Shown piece by piece: positions 46,542 to 56,010 of a stretch of 64,000 bases of DNA. Numbering within the stretch: position 1 is the first letter of the stretch; every line of letters begins with the position of its first letter. Both the position numbers and the translations under genes were made by a program. Below the pieces are notes generated by a model. That model saw nothing but the letters and a program-made list of their open reading frames with translations, searched no databases and was not told the origin of the DNA. The stretch is from an uncultured Bacteroidales bacterium (GTDB taxonomy: Bacteria; Bacteroidota; Bacteroidia; Bacteroidales; Muribaculaceae): contig CATZGB010000009.1 of the NCBI GenBank assembly GCA_958418815.1, positions 19,606 through 83,605 of the forward strand, written 5' to 3'.

Positions 46542-46560
46542 AAGTCAAACAAATTGACTT
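46542..46560. promoter_or_regulatory. Possible operator: 7-bp inverted repeat
   Basis: AAGTCAA, 5 bp, TTGACTT. It lies in the 328-bp divergent interval between the protease gene and nnr, upstream of both. The symmetry fits a dimeric regulator but no regulator is identified. Confidence 0.3.
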
Positions 46561-46731
46561 TTATCAATCACAAAACCACATCATCTATGCACAATGGGCT
46601 ATTTTGAAACTTTTAACCGCCAAAATGACAAAACAGCAACTATCTTATCACAAAATTTTCACAAAACACGACAAACGCAACCGTTGAGGATTTTTTACTA
46701 TATAATCAAGGTGGATTAAAGGAAAATTGCG

Positions 46732-46739
46732 TAAATTTG
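46732..46739 (+). promoter_or_regulatory. -7 box of the nnr promoter
   Basis: TAAATTTG, 37 bp before the ATG at 46777. No clear -33 box. Confidence 0.45.
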
Positions 46740-46776
46740 TGGCCAAGTATATTCCGAGACATCCGACGATCAGTCA

Positions 46777-48294
46777 ATGAAACTATTCACCAACGAACAG
46801 ATACGCGCCATCGAGCGCCACACCATCGAGTCCGAGGGCATCCCCCCCGGGGAAATCATCGAGCGGGTGGCCGAAGGGGTGGCCGACGAGATAGCGGCGC
46901 GATGGCGCCCGTCAAAACCCACAATCGTCTTCGCCGGCCCGGGCAACAACGGGGCCGACGCGCTGGCCACGGCCCGTCTTCTCCATGACCACGGGTTCCG
47001 CCCGGCCATATACCTCTTCAACATCGGCGGTGACAAACTTTCAGGGGAATGCGCGGCCGTGCGCGACCGCCTGCTCGAGGCTGTCCCTGACGCTGATTTC
47101 CACGAGGTGACAAGCCGTTTCACTCCGCCCGACATCACGTCGAGCCATCTCATCGTCGACGGACTCTTCGGCGCGGGCCTGCGTGAGGAGCTGCGCGGCG
47201 GATTCCAGTCGCTGGTGCAGTATATCAACGAAGAGAAGCCCACGGTGGTCTCCATCGACCTCCCCTCGGGAATGTTCGGCGACTGGAACCCCCGAATCGT
47301 GAACCGCAACACGATACACGCCACTCTGACGCTGGCCATACAGTTTCCACGCCTCTGCTTCTTCATCCCCGACAATGCCGAACTGGTCGGCGAATGGAAG
47401 ACACTCGACGTGGGGCTGAGCCAGCAGGCGATAGCCTCGCTCCCGGCGGAGTTCTGCCTGGTGGAGAAACGCGACATACACCGCCGCCTGCGCCACCGCA
47501 AGGAGTTCGCCTCAAAGGCCGATTTCGGCACCGGGATACTCTACGCCGGCAGCTACGGCATGATGGGAGCCGCCGTCCTGGCGGCAAAAGGGGCATTGCG
47601 CGGAGGCATCGGCAAACTCACCGTAAGCTCCCCCAAATGGGGCTACCAGATACTCCAGACCGCAGTCCCCGAGGCTATGTACCGCAACAACCGGGGAGAC
47701 GCATGCCTGACCGAAATCCATCCCGAACGCGACTTCTCGGCCATCGCTATCGGCCCCGGCATCGGCACCAACGAGATGACCGTCAAGGCCCTCGAGGATT
47801 TCCTGTCGAGCATCGACAAGCCTGTCATCCTCGACGCTGACGCGCTCAACTGCATCGCCCTGCGTCCGGCCATGCTCAACAACATCCCCATCCTCTCGGT
47901 GATGACCCCCCACGCCGGGGAATTCGACCGTATGTTCGGGCCGCAGCCCTCCTCCGAGGCCCGCCTGCGCAAAGCCATCGAGATGGCCAAATACTACAAC
48001 ATACTGATCATCCTCAAAGGGCGCCACACAGCCATCGTGCGCCCCGACGGCAAGATATACTTCAACTCATCGGGCTGCCCCGGGATGGCCACCCCTGGCA
48101 GCGGCGACGTGCTGACCGGCCTGCTCCTGGCCATGATGGCCCAGGGCTACCCCGCCGAAATCGCCTCCATAATCGCCGTCTACATCCACGGAGTGGCAGG
48201 CGAGATGGCCCAGGCCGAACAGGGGGAATACGGGGTCACCGCCGGCGACATCGCCGCCAACATCGGCCGCGCCATACGCGAGACAATGAAATGA
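46777..48294 (+). CDS. nnr: Bifunctional NAD(P)H-hydrate epimerase/dehydratase
   Basis: 505 aa in two domains. The N-terminal YjeF_N epimerase domain (about 1-210) has FAGPGNNGADALATARLL and DGLFGAGLREEL. The C-terminal ADP-dependent dehydratase domain (about 225-505) is ribokinase-like with YAGSYGMMGAAVLAAKGALRGG and the catalytic PGMATPGSGDVLTGLL. Together they repair NADHX/NADPHX. The DUF4831 gene follows 61 bp later and may be co-transcribed. Confidence 0.95.
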   Translation: MKLFTNEQIRAIERHTIESEGIPPGEIIERVAEGVADEIAARWRPSKPTIVFAGPGNNGADALATARLLHDHGFRPAIYLFNIGGDKLSGECAAVRDRLLEAVPDADFHEVTSRFTPPDITSSHLIVDGLFGAGLREELRGGFQSLVQYINEEKPTVVSIDLPSGMFGDWNPRIVNRNTIHATLTLAIQFPRLCFFIPDNAELVGEWKTLDVGLSQQAIASLPAEFCLVEKRDIHRRLRHRKEFASKADFGTGILYAGSYGMMGAAVLAAKGALRGGIGKLTVSSPKWGYQILQTAVPEAMYRNNRGDACLTEIHPERDFSAIAIGPGIGTNEMTVKALEDFLSSIDKPVILDADALNCIALRPAMLNNIPILSVMTPHAGEFDRMFGPQPSSEARLRKAIEMAKYYNILIILKGRHTAIVRPDGKIYFNSSGCPGMATPGSGDVLTGLLLAMMAQGYPAEIASIIAVYIHGVAGEMAQAEQGEYGVTAGDIAANIGRAIRETMK

Positions 48295-48355
48295 CCCGGC
48301 AAGCTCCCTCCGCATCAACAAGCCACGCGTCAACCCTTCACAAAACGACAAAACG

Positions 48356-49462
48356 ATGAAACTTCCCCACATACTCCTTCTCGCCGCCTTCACCCTGGCC
48401 CCGCTGACATCCAACGCCCAGCAGGCACAGCGCCTGTCGGCCACCAAGGCCAACGACTACGGGCTGGCCTACTCGCTGCCCAAGACGATGCTGAAGGTGA
48501 CGCTGGTCGCAGAGGTCACCGTCAGGAAACCCGGCGAATTCTACCGCTACGCCCCGAAATACCTCAACGTCTCCAACCCCATCACAAAGGAGACCCATTC
48601 GGCCAAGCTCGACAACGCCATCATCAGCTCCTACGGCATACCCGACACAGAGGAGACATACTCAATACAGTTCAAGTCGGGCTATCCCGTCTATGTCACC
48701 CTCGACCAGGCCGGACTTCCCCTCGCCATCAACACCGAGGAGACAATCATCACCGACACCCCCGAGATTCCGGAAGCGGTGAAGGCGCAGCCCACCCCGC
48801 TTGAGACACCCGCCGCGCGCCAGGTGATAAGCGAGGAGATGCTCCAGAGCCAGTCGACAGCCAAGCGCGCCGAACTGGCCGCACAGGCCATCTTCGCCCT
48901 GCGCCAGACCCGCAGCGACCTCATCAGCGGACAGGCCGACAACATGCCACCCGACGGCAGGTCGCTGCAGCTCATGCTCGACAACCTCCAGGCCCAGGAG
49001 GAGGCCCTGACCGCGATGTTCCTCGGCACCACATCGGTGGCCACCCAGGTGGAGAGCTTCATCGTCGACCCGGCGGCGCTCGCCGACAATGACCGGTCAC
49101 GCACCGTGATAGCCCGCCTCTCGGCCATCGACGGCATAGTCGACAGCGACGACCTCTCGGGCACACCGGTGTATCTCGACCTCACCGCCGTCTCCCGTGG
49201 GGAGATGCCGGTCAACGACAAGGGGCAGACCCTGACATTCCCCAAGAACGGAATCCCATACCGCATCCCCGGCGAACTCAGCGCCTCGGTCACTTGCGAC
49301 GGCGAGACCTACGCCACCCGCACCCTTCCGGCCTCACAGCTGGGCATCGTCTACGGACTCGCGCCCAACTCCTTCACCGACAAGAAAGCCCCCATATACA
49401 TCATCTACGATTCCGCGTCAGGCTCGATCCTGCGCCAGGGTCCGGCACTGCCCGCAAGGTGA
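48356..49462 (+). CDS. DUF4831 family secreted protein
   Basis: 368 aa with a signal peptide ending at TSNAQ. The body has YGLAYSLPKTMLKVTLVAEVTVRKPGEFYRYAPKY-type sequence in the N-terminal half and a helical mid-part (EMLQSQSTAKRAELAAQAIFALRQTRSDLISGQ-type, about 160-200), typical of DUF4831 proteins from Bacteroidales. There is no lipobox and no sorting domain, so it is likely periplasmic. Function unknown. Confidence 0.7.
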   Translation: MKLPHILLLAAFTLAPLTSNAQQAQRLSATKANDYGLAYSLPKTMLKVTLVAEVTVRKPGEFYRYAPKYLNVSNPITKETHSAKLDNAIISSYGIPDTEETYSIQFKSGYPVYVTLDQAGLPLAINTEETIITDTPEIPEAVKAQPTPLETPAARQVISEEMLQSQSTAKRAELAAQAIFALRQTRSDLISGQADNMPPDGRSLQLMLDNLQAQEEALTAMFLGTTSVATQVESFIVDPAALADNDRSRTVIARLSAIDGIVDSDDLSGTPVYLDLTAVSRGEMPVNDKGQTLTFPKNGIPYRIPGELSASVTCDGETYATRTLPASQLGIVYGLAPNSFTDKKAPIYIIYDSASGSILRQGPALPAR

Positions 49463-49532
49463 CCATCAAGTAAAACAGACCCGCATCTCCCGCCCGCTCC
49501 CCTCCTTGACGAGGGGGCGGGGGGAACCCCAT

Positions 49533-49575
49533 ACAACAGAGACCGCCCGGCTCAGCGCCGGGCGGTCTCTGTTGT
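49533..49575 (+). terminator. Strong hairpin terminator after the DUF4831 gene
   Basis: A 19-bp perfect stem (49533-49551 with 49557-49575) around a 5-nt loop, the longest perfect terminator-type hairpin outside the repeat family. The right arm ends in TCTGTTGT. Confidence 0.75.
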
Positions 49576-49623
49576 ATCACAATAAAAATCAGAGAAGAAC
49601 AACTGATTTTAAAAAATTTTTAT

Positions 49624-49631
49624 TAATTTTG
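49624..49631 (+). promoter_or_regulatory. -7 box of the LRR protein promoter
   Basis: TAATTTTG, about 148 bp before the ATG at 49779. The intervening leader has no recognised riboswitch. Confidence 0.4.
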
Positions 49632-49778
49632 GATTTGTGGTGAGGTCGCATACGTTCTGACTGGGACATCGCCAGCAGTCTTATGGGGGCACCTATCACC
49701 CGCCGGATAAGTATCATTTATTTACACCATCACATAACCATCTGATTATTAACATTATTAATCAATTTGCTTACGGCT

Positions 49779-52136
49779 ATGAGTACAAGAATCCTTATCA
49801 GTGCCATGCTGGCCTTGTCAGCATCAGTATTCGCCCAAGGCGCAGTGCCGGAAGGCTGGAGTGTGCAACCCAATGACGGCGACAACGTCGAGGAAATCAA
49901 GACATTCGTGGTCAAACACACCACCGGGAGGTTCGACACTTATGTCAACCGGAAAGTCATCATCAACGGCACAGACTATGCCATCACCCAGAAAGTCACC
50001 GGGACGTATGATGACACCAACACCATAACCCTCCAACAGGAGGCCATAACGGCTGCCGGCACCTACAATGTGGTAATCCCCCGGGGGACTTTCGACTACA
50101 ACTACAACTGGATGACGGATGAGGGCGACCCAAATCCGGAAATATCCTTCACCCTGACAATCGGCGGAGAGGAGCCTCCGGGGCCTGAACCTGGAGAGTT
50201 CACCCCTATCGACAACCCCTATTACACCATTTCCCCCGAGCAGGGAGTGGTCGGCAAAATCCACGAGTTCACCGTCGAATACCAGCGGTCGGCGCTCTTC
50301 CCCGAAAGCTACGGCTCAAACAAGCCGGTACTCGTCAATGAGCAGACGGGAGAGACCGTGGCCACTTTCGCCGTAGAGGAGGGGGGAGGAATGCGCGACG
50401 TCATCCTCACCCTGCCCGAGCCTTACACTGTGCCGGGACAATACCTGGTCAACATCCCTGACAACGGCATCTGCGGCTATGACGACGTGGACTGGCCCGC
50501 GGCCAGCTTCCGCTATGTGATCGACGGCGGCGTGACCCCGGAGGATCCCCAGGAGACCGTGGTGGCATACCCCGAGTCAGGCTCGGCCGTGACTTCGCTC
50601 GACGACATCATCCTCTTCTTCCCCAACATTGCCGAGGTCTACGCCAGCGGCCCGGCCAAAGAGAATGTGACCGTGACCCGCGACGGCAACCCGACAGACG
50701 TAAAGGTCTCTTTCTATCTCAATTCCTCGACGATGGAGACCGGGGAAATCGGCCTCTCCCTCAATCCTCCCCTGACTGAAAGCGGAGAGTATGAGATTCA
50801 TGTCCCGGCCCGCGCACTCTCGCTGAGCGTGGCCACCTTCGACAGCCGCTACAATTACGAGTTCTCACTCAAATACACCGTCAAAGGACCGCTTGCCGAC
50901 GGCACCAAAATCAAGGTCGAACCGCTCACCTACAAGGTCGTGTCGGGCATCGAGCACACCCTTTCTGTCACTTTCCCGGACAATGAGAGCGAATACAGCG
51001 GCGTGGCCGCGATTCCGGCCCATGTGGAATATGAAGGTGAACGATTCACCGTGGTCGAGGTCGGGTACCTGTCATTCTCAGAAGTGAGAGGCATCACCTC
51101 CATCACCATCCCCGAGACCGTCACCTCCATCGCCGGCGCGGCATTCTGGGAAAGCTCCCTCTCGGAAATCTCCATCCCCTCGTCTGTGACCACCATCGGC
51201 GAAAGCGCGTTTGAGAACACCAACCTCACCGAGATTGTCATCCCGGAGAGTGTCACCTCGCTCGGCGACGATGTTCTGAGCCTCTGCGCTTCACTTGAAT
51301 CCGTGGTTCTCAACAACAACCTCACTGCCATTCCTGCCCACATGGTGTCAGGCTGCACATCCCTCGCCGGCATTACGCTTCCCGCGAGCGTTACCAGTAT
51401 CGGAGAATTCGCCTTCTCGGAATGCGCCGCGCTCGAAGATGTCAACCTCCCGACAGGTGTCACCGAGATAGGCCGTTTCGCCTTCGCCTACACCCCCGAA
51501 CTGAAACTCCTGCCGCTGCCTGAAACCGTCACCTCTGTCGGCCACGGGGTCTTCTATCAGAGTGGCATCGAAGAGGCATCCCTGCCGGAAACCATCACGG
51601 TCATCCCCGACGGCATGTACCAGTGCTGCGCCAGCCTCAAGGAGTTCGAGATTTCCAGCAGCGTCACCGAAATCGAGCAGGAAGCCTTCTACTGGTGCTT
51701 CGCCCTCGACAAAATCACTTTCGGGGAGAATGTCGCTACCATCGGCAACAAGGCGTTTGCCGGAGACAAGGCCCTGACAAGCGTTACGAGCCTCAACACA
51801 GTGCCCCCGGCCGGAGCCGCGTTCGAGAACGAAGTGTATCAGAATGCCATACTGTATGTCCCCAACGCCGCCATCGACACCTACAAGCAGGCCGACGGCT
51901 GGAAGGAGTTCGGCAACATCATCGGTATCGGTTCAGGTGTGGATGAAATCGGCAGCCAGCCCGCATTCAACGTCACCGTGACAGAAGGTGGTGTCGAAGT
52001 CATGTCTGACAAGCCGGTGGAAATCTTTGACGCGACCGGGGTGAAAGTATATTCGGGCGCTCCCGGCGCAATCAGCCTCTCGGGCGGATTCTATGTGATT
52101 GTCTCCGGAAACGAGACAGTAAAAGTGATTCTCTGA
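49779..52136 (+). CDS. Secreted BspA-like leucine-rich repeat protein with T9SS-like C-terminal domain
   Basis: 785 aa from the ATG at 49779 (MSTRILISAML), which starts the signal peptide ending at SVFAQ; a TTG four codons upstream is less likely. Three Ig-like beta domains (about 20-370) begin with similar lines (VQPNDGDNVEEIKTF, ISPEQGVVGKIHEF, AYPESGSAVTSLDD). The LRR_5 (BspA) array covers about 425-700, with units like ITIPETVTSIAGAAFWESS. The tail (VEIFDATGVKVYSG, GGFYVIVSGNETVKVIL) fits a sorting domain. Probable surface adhesin. Confidence 0.88.
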   Translation: MSTRILISAMLALSASVFAQGAVPEGWSVQPNDGDNVEEIKTFVVKHTTGRFDTYVNRKVIINGTDYAITQKVTGTYDDTNTITLQQEAITAAGTYNVVIPRGTFDYNYNWMTDEGDPNPEISFTLTIGGEEPPGPEPGEFTPIDNPYYTISPEQGVVGKIHEFTVEYQRSALFPESYGSNKPVLVNEQTGETVATFAVEEGGGMRDVILTLPEPYTVPGQYLVNIPDNGICGYDDVDWPAASFRYVIDGGVTPEDPQETVVAYPESGSAVTSLDDIILFFPNIAEVYASGPAKENVTVTRDGNPTDVKVSFYLNSSTMETGEIGLSLNPPLTESGEYEIHVPARALSLSVATFDSRYNYEFSLKYTVKGPLADGTKIKVEPLTYKVVSGIEHTLSVTFPDNESEYSGVAAIPAHVEYEGERFTVVEVGYLSFSEVRGITSITIPETVTSIAGAAFWESSLSEISIPSSVTTIGESAFENTNLTEIVIPESVTSLGDDVLSLCASLESVVLNNNLTAIPAHMVSGCTSLAGITLPASVTSIGEFAFSECAALEDVNLPTGVTEIGRFAFAYTPELKLLPLPETVTSVGHGVFYQSGIEEASLPETITVIPDGMYQCCASLKEFEISSSVTEIEQEAFYWCFALDKITFGENVATIGNKAFAGDKALTSVTSLNTVPPAGAAFENEVYQNAILYVPNAAIDTYKQADGWKEFGNIIGIGSGVDEIGSQPAFNVTVTEGGVEVMSDKPVEIFDATGVKVYSGAPGAISLSGGFYVIVSGNETVKVIL

Positions 52137-52159
52137 CCTTTGATTCTCGAATCCATCTG

Positions 52160-52400
52160 CGAATCCGGAGGATTCATTAACTATTAGCCCCGGGTTGGCA
52201 CGCGGGAGCCCCTTGCGGGCGACCAAGCGGCAACCCGGGGTTGCCGACATCAGGCGTGGGATTCTGAAAGAATCTTTTATATAGACAACCTCATTTAAAG
52301 GAAACATCTATAAAAGATTCTTTCAGAATCCCACGCCTGGCGTATTTACCGGTAAAGGCCGCCAACACCCGGCTAATAGTTAATGAATCCTACGGATTCG
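52160..52400 (-). repeat. Cloverleaf palindromic repeat, copy G (inverted)
   Basis: 241 bp in the opposite orientation to A-F. The central stem has GGGATTC paired with GAATCCC, where most copies have GAGATTC/GAATCTC, so an A-T pair became G-C on both arms. The outer arms pair at 29 of 30 positions. Stem 1 is decayed (CGGTAAAGGCCGCCAACACCCGG). It fills the interval between the convergent LRR and folK genes. Confidence 0.9.
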
Positions 52401-52440
52401 TGGACGAGAGGGAGGCAATCGGCAATCCGTCTCGGTGTTC

Positions 52441-52929
52441 TCAATGACGTTTCAAAAACAGGGATTCTGCCCTGGCGAGGGAGCGATGAAGCTCCCTTAT
52501 GGGAGCGACAACAAAGTGGCGTTCCGACGCTCGGGGGTGGGGCAACGTCAGAAGGGGGGAGTCATAGGCGACTGTCTCCCATCCATCAAGGGTGTCATTG
52601 CGCCGGGCCATGAAAATCAGGTCTATGTCAATTTGCCGGTCGCGATAACTGCCGTCAGGGTTGCGGTGGGAGTCGGCGCAAATCCCACTCTCGACATCCT
52701 GCAGCCTCCTCAACAGCTCTTCGGGGGGAAGAGAGGTCTCTATCTCCACCCCTACGTTGAGAAACATGTTGGGCGAATCGAAGCCCCAAGGCTCGCTCTC
52801 GACAAGCGACGAGCGGCGCGTCTCCCCTTCGGAAAGCGCGAAAACAGCGGCGACAGCCCGCTCGATTGCCGAGCGGCTGTCGCCGATATTTGAGCCTATG
52901 TTTATATGGGCGAGCATGTTGTGCTGCAT
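52441..52929 (-). CDS. folK: 2-amino-4-hydroxy-6-hydroxymethyldihydropteridine pyrophosphokinase
   Basis: 162 aa from the ATG at 52929 (another ATG at 52917 is also possible: MLAHINIGSN). It adds pyrophosphate to the pterin in folate synthesis. The N-terminal INIGSNIGDS, the central SEPWGFDSPNMFLNVGVEIETSL and the catalytic DRQIDIDLIFM (Asp residues around 110) match the family; LTLPHPRASERHFVVAPI is also conserved. It starts 29 bp after infB stops and is probably co-transcribed. Confidence 0.93.
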   Translation of the reverse strand: MQHNMLAHINIGSNIGDSRSAIERAVAAVFALSEGETRRSSLVESEPWGFDSPNMFLNVGVEIETSLPPEELLRRLQDVESGICADSHRNPDGSYRDRQIDIDLIFMARRNDTLDGWETVAYDSPLLTLPHPRASERHFVVAPIRELHRSLARAESLFLKRH

Positions 52930-52958
52930 TACGGTGATGGCAGTCACCCCGGGAGGGG

Positions 52959-55934
52959 TCAAAGGGCGCGGGCCACTTCGATTTCCTCGAAGCCCTCGAT
53001 GATGTCCCCTGCCTGGATGTCGTTGTATCCCTGGATGGAGAGACCGCATTCGAGACCGGCGACAACCTCCTTGGCGTCATCCTTGAAGCGCTTGAGCGAG
53101 CCGAGGGCTCCGGTGTAGCGCACGATACCGTCGCGGATGACACGCACCTTGTTGGTGCGTTTGATTTTACCTTCACGGACAAGCGCGCCGGCGATGGTGC
53201 CGACCTTGGAAATCTTGTAGGTCTCAAGCACCTCGGCCGTACCGGTGATTTCCTCACGCAGCTCGGGGGCGAGCATGCCGGCCATGGCGTCCTTGACCTC
53301 CTCGATGGCCTGGTAGATGACCGAATAGAGACGTATCTCGACCCCTTCGCGCTCTGCCTCGCGGCGGGCAGCCTGCGACGGGCGCACCTGGAAGCCGATT
53401 ATGATGGCCTCGGATGCGGCGGCCAGGGAGACATCGCTCTCTGAAATCTCGCCAACAGCCTTGTGGATGACGTTGACCTGGATTTCGGGGGTGGAGAGCT
53501 TGATGAGCGAGTCGCTGAGGGCCTCGATTGAGCCGTCCACGTCACCCTTGACGATGACGTTGAGTTCCTGGAAGGAGCCAAGGGCCTGGCGGCGGGCAAC
53601 CTCATCGAGGGTGAGACGCTTGGCGGTGCGGGTCGAAAGCTCGCGCTGCAGCTGCTGGCGCTTGGTGGCGATTTCGCGGGCCTCCTGCTCGGAGTCCATC
53701 ACGGTGAATGTGTCGCCGGCAGTGGGCGCGCCGTTCAGACCGAGAATCAGGGCGGGCTCGGCGGGACCGGCCTCCTTGATGCGCTGGTTGCGCTCGTTGA
53801 ACATGGCTTTCACCTTACCGAAATGGGTTCCGGCGAGGATGATGTCGCCCACGCGGAGGGTACCGTTCTGCACCAGTACCGTGGCCACATATCCACGCCC
53901 CTTGTCGAGCGACGATTCTATGATCGAACCGGTGGCGTTGCGGTCGGGATTGGCCTTCAGCTCAAGCATCTCGGCCTCGAGCAGCACCTTCTCGAGCAGT
54001 TCCTCAACGCCAAGGCCCTTCTTGGCGGAGATGTCCTGGCTCTGGTACTTGCCGCCCCATTCCTCAACGAGGTAGTTCATGCCGGCCAGCTCCTCCTTGA
54101 TTTTGTCGGGGTTGGCGGCGGGCTTGTCTATCTTGTTGATGGCGAAGACGATGGGCACACCGGCAGCCGAGGCGTGGTTGATTGCCTCGATGGTCTGGGG
54201 CATCACGTCGTCGTCGGCGGCCACGATGATGATACAGAGGTCGGTCACCTTGGCACCACGGGCACGCATGGCGGTGAACGCCTCGTGGCCAGGGGTGTCG
54301 AGGAACGTGATATGACGGCCATCGGCGAGCTTGACGTTGTATGCGCCGATATGCTGCGTGATACCACCGGCCTCGCCGGCAATCACGTTGGCCTTGCGGA
54401 TATAGTCGAGCAGAGAGGTCTTACCGTGGTCGACATGGCCCATGACGGTGACAATCGGCGGACGGGCCACGAGGTCTTCCTCATTGTCCTCCTCCTGGGA
54501 GATGGCCTCCACCACTTCGGCGGAGACAAATTCGGTCTTGAAGCCAAACTCCTCGGCCACGATGTTGATGGTCTCGGCGTCGAGGCGCTGGTTGATCGAC
54601 ACCATCACGCCGAGGTTCATACATGTGCCGATGACCTTGTTGATGGGCACATCCATCATCGAAGCGAGGTCATTGGCGGTCACGAACTCGGTCAGCTTCA
54701 GGGTCTGAGACTCGGCTGCTGCCGCTGCTGCGGCTGCCGCGTCACGCTCGGCGATGGCCTCGCGCTTCTCCTTGCGCCATTTCACACCCTTCTTCTGTCC
54801 CTTGTCCTTGGAGGTCAGGCGGGCCAAGACCTCCTTGACCTGCTTCTGCACATCCTCCTCGTTGACCTCGGTGTGGGGTCCGCGTTTGGGGTTGCCTGGC
54901 TTGCCGCCACGGTCGTTTCGGCGTCCGTCGCCTCCACGGCCACGTCCTCCGCCGCCATTGCCGCCGTTACCGCCATTTCCGCCGGGCTGGTTGCCCTGCT
55001 TCTCGATGTCGATTTTCTCCTTGGTGCCGATGCGCTTGCGCTTCTTGCGGTCACCGTCGGCGCCACCGCCCTGCGCGCCCTGCTGCTTGGCGATGCGCTC
55101 GTTGCGGCGCTCCTCCTTGCTTTTCTTGCGGGGACGTGTCGACTGGTTGATGGCCGAGAGGTCGATTTTGCCTACGACATTGATTGTCGGACGGTTCTGG
55201 GGAAGTCCTACGGTGAAGATTTCCTCCTTGTCATCTTTCTTTTCAGGCTGCGCCTGTGCGGCAGCCTTGTCTGCGGCGGGAGCGGGCGCTTCCGCCGGTT
55301 TCTTCTCCTGGGCCACAGGAGCGGGGGATTGCTTCATTGCAGGTTCCTCTTTCTTTTCAATGGTTTTGGCAGGCTTGGGTGCCTCGGCCACTGCCGGGGC
55401 CGGCTGGGGCTCGACACTCTCCACGGGCTTTTCAGGCGCGGCGGGAGCCTCGGGCTTGGGCTCGGGAGTGGGCTTGGTTGTCTCCGCGGCCTTGGGGGCC
55501 TCGGGGATTGCGGCCTCCTTCTCCTGAGGCTTCACGGCGGGGGCTTCCGGTGCGACAGGGGCTTCGGGGGCCTCCTGCCGGGCGGGAGCAGCCGGCTCGG
55601 AGTGCCTTACCGGGTTGCCGTGCTTGTCGAGTTCGATTTTGCCGAGTATTTTCGGCTTGTTTATCTCTGATGAGAGCTTGATTTCATCAACGGGTCTGGA
55701 GGCAGGCTTTGTCTTTTCGCGCTGCTGCATCCTCTCTGACGAGAACTGCTCCGACTTTGTCTTCTGGTCTTTGTCGTTTTTGAATTCCTTCACTAACAGG
55801 TCGACGACATCATCCTCAATACGGGCATTGGGATTGTCGTCTATGGTGATGTTCTTACCGCGCAGAAAGTCCACCACCGTGGGGAGGGCCACGTTGAGGT
55901 CTTTCGCTACTTTGCTTATCTTAGTTCTCGCCAT
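52959..55934 (-). CDS. infB: Translation initiation factor IF-2
   Basis: 991 aa. It brings fMet-tRNA to the 30S subunit using GTP. The N-terminal IF2_N helix bundle (ISKVAKDLNVALPTVVDFL) is at residues 5-55. A long alanine/proline/glutamate-rich linker (about 90-260) and a glycine-rich basic stretch (about 300-350) follow. The G domain has GHVDHGKTSLLDYIRK (around 501), DTPGHEAF and NKIDKP. The C-terminal domains end in SIQGYNDIQAGDIIEGFEE. Third gene of rimP-nusA-infB. Confidence 0.98.
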   Translation of the reverse strand: MARTKISKVAKDLNVALPTVVDFLRGKNITIDDNPNARIEDDVVDLLVKEFKNDKDQKTKSEQFSSERMQQREKTKPASRPVDEIKLSSEINKPKILGKIELDKHGNPVRHSEPAAPARQEAPEAPVAPEAPAVKPQEKEAAIPEAPKAAETTKPTPEPKPEAPAAPEKPVESVEPQPAPAVAEAPKPAKTIEKKEEPAMKQSPAPVAQEKKPAEAPAPAADKAAAQAQPEKKDDKEEIFTVGLPQNRPTINVVGKIDLSAINQSTRPRKKSKEERRNERIAKQQGAQGGGADGDRKKRKRIGTKEKIDIEKQGNQPGGNGGNGGNGGGGRGRGGDGRRNDRGGKPGNPKRGPHTEVNEEDVQKQVKEVLARLTSKDKGQKKGVKWRKEKREAIAERDAAAAAAAAAESQTLKLTEFVTANDLASMMDVPINKVIGTCMNLGVMVSINQRLDAETINIVAEEFGFKTEFVSAEVVEAISQEEDNEEDLVARPPIVTVMGHVDHGKTSLLDYIRKANVIAGEAGGITQHIGAYNVKLADGRHITFLDTPGHEAFTAMRARGAKVTDLCIIIVAADDDVMPQTIEAINHASAAGVPIVFAINKIDKPAANPDKIKEELAGMNYLVEEWGGKYQSQDISAKKGLGVEELLEKVLLEAEMLELKANPDRNATGSIIESSLDKGRGYVATVLVQNGTLRVGDIILAGTHFGKVKAMFNERNQRIKEAGPAEPALILGLNGAPTAGDTFTVMDSEQEAREIATKRQQLQRELSTRTAKRLTLDEVARRQALGSFQELNVIVKGDVDGSIEALSDSLIKLSTPEIQVNVIHKAVGEISESDVSLAAASEAIIIGFQVRPSQAARREAEREGVEIRLYSVIYQAIEEVKDAMAGMLAPELREEITGTAEVLETYKISKVGTIAGALVREGKIKRTNKVRVIRDGIVRYTGALGSLKRFKDDAKEVVAGLECGLSIQGYNDIQAGDIIEGFEEIEVARAL

Positions 55935-56010
55935 TGAGTGGGTTTAAGTTATCAGAATGTTGTGGTTGGAGAGATTGTGTCGGCGGGGCCGTGGAGCCGT
56001 CATGCGCGGC

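Noticed and set aside
53823..55670. 615-codon open frame on the plus strand opposite infB
   Set aside because: It is the antisense shadow of infB, produced by high GC and codon bias; it has a low-complexity Gly/Leu/Val composition and no homologous motifs.
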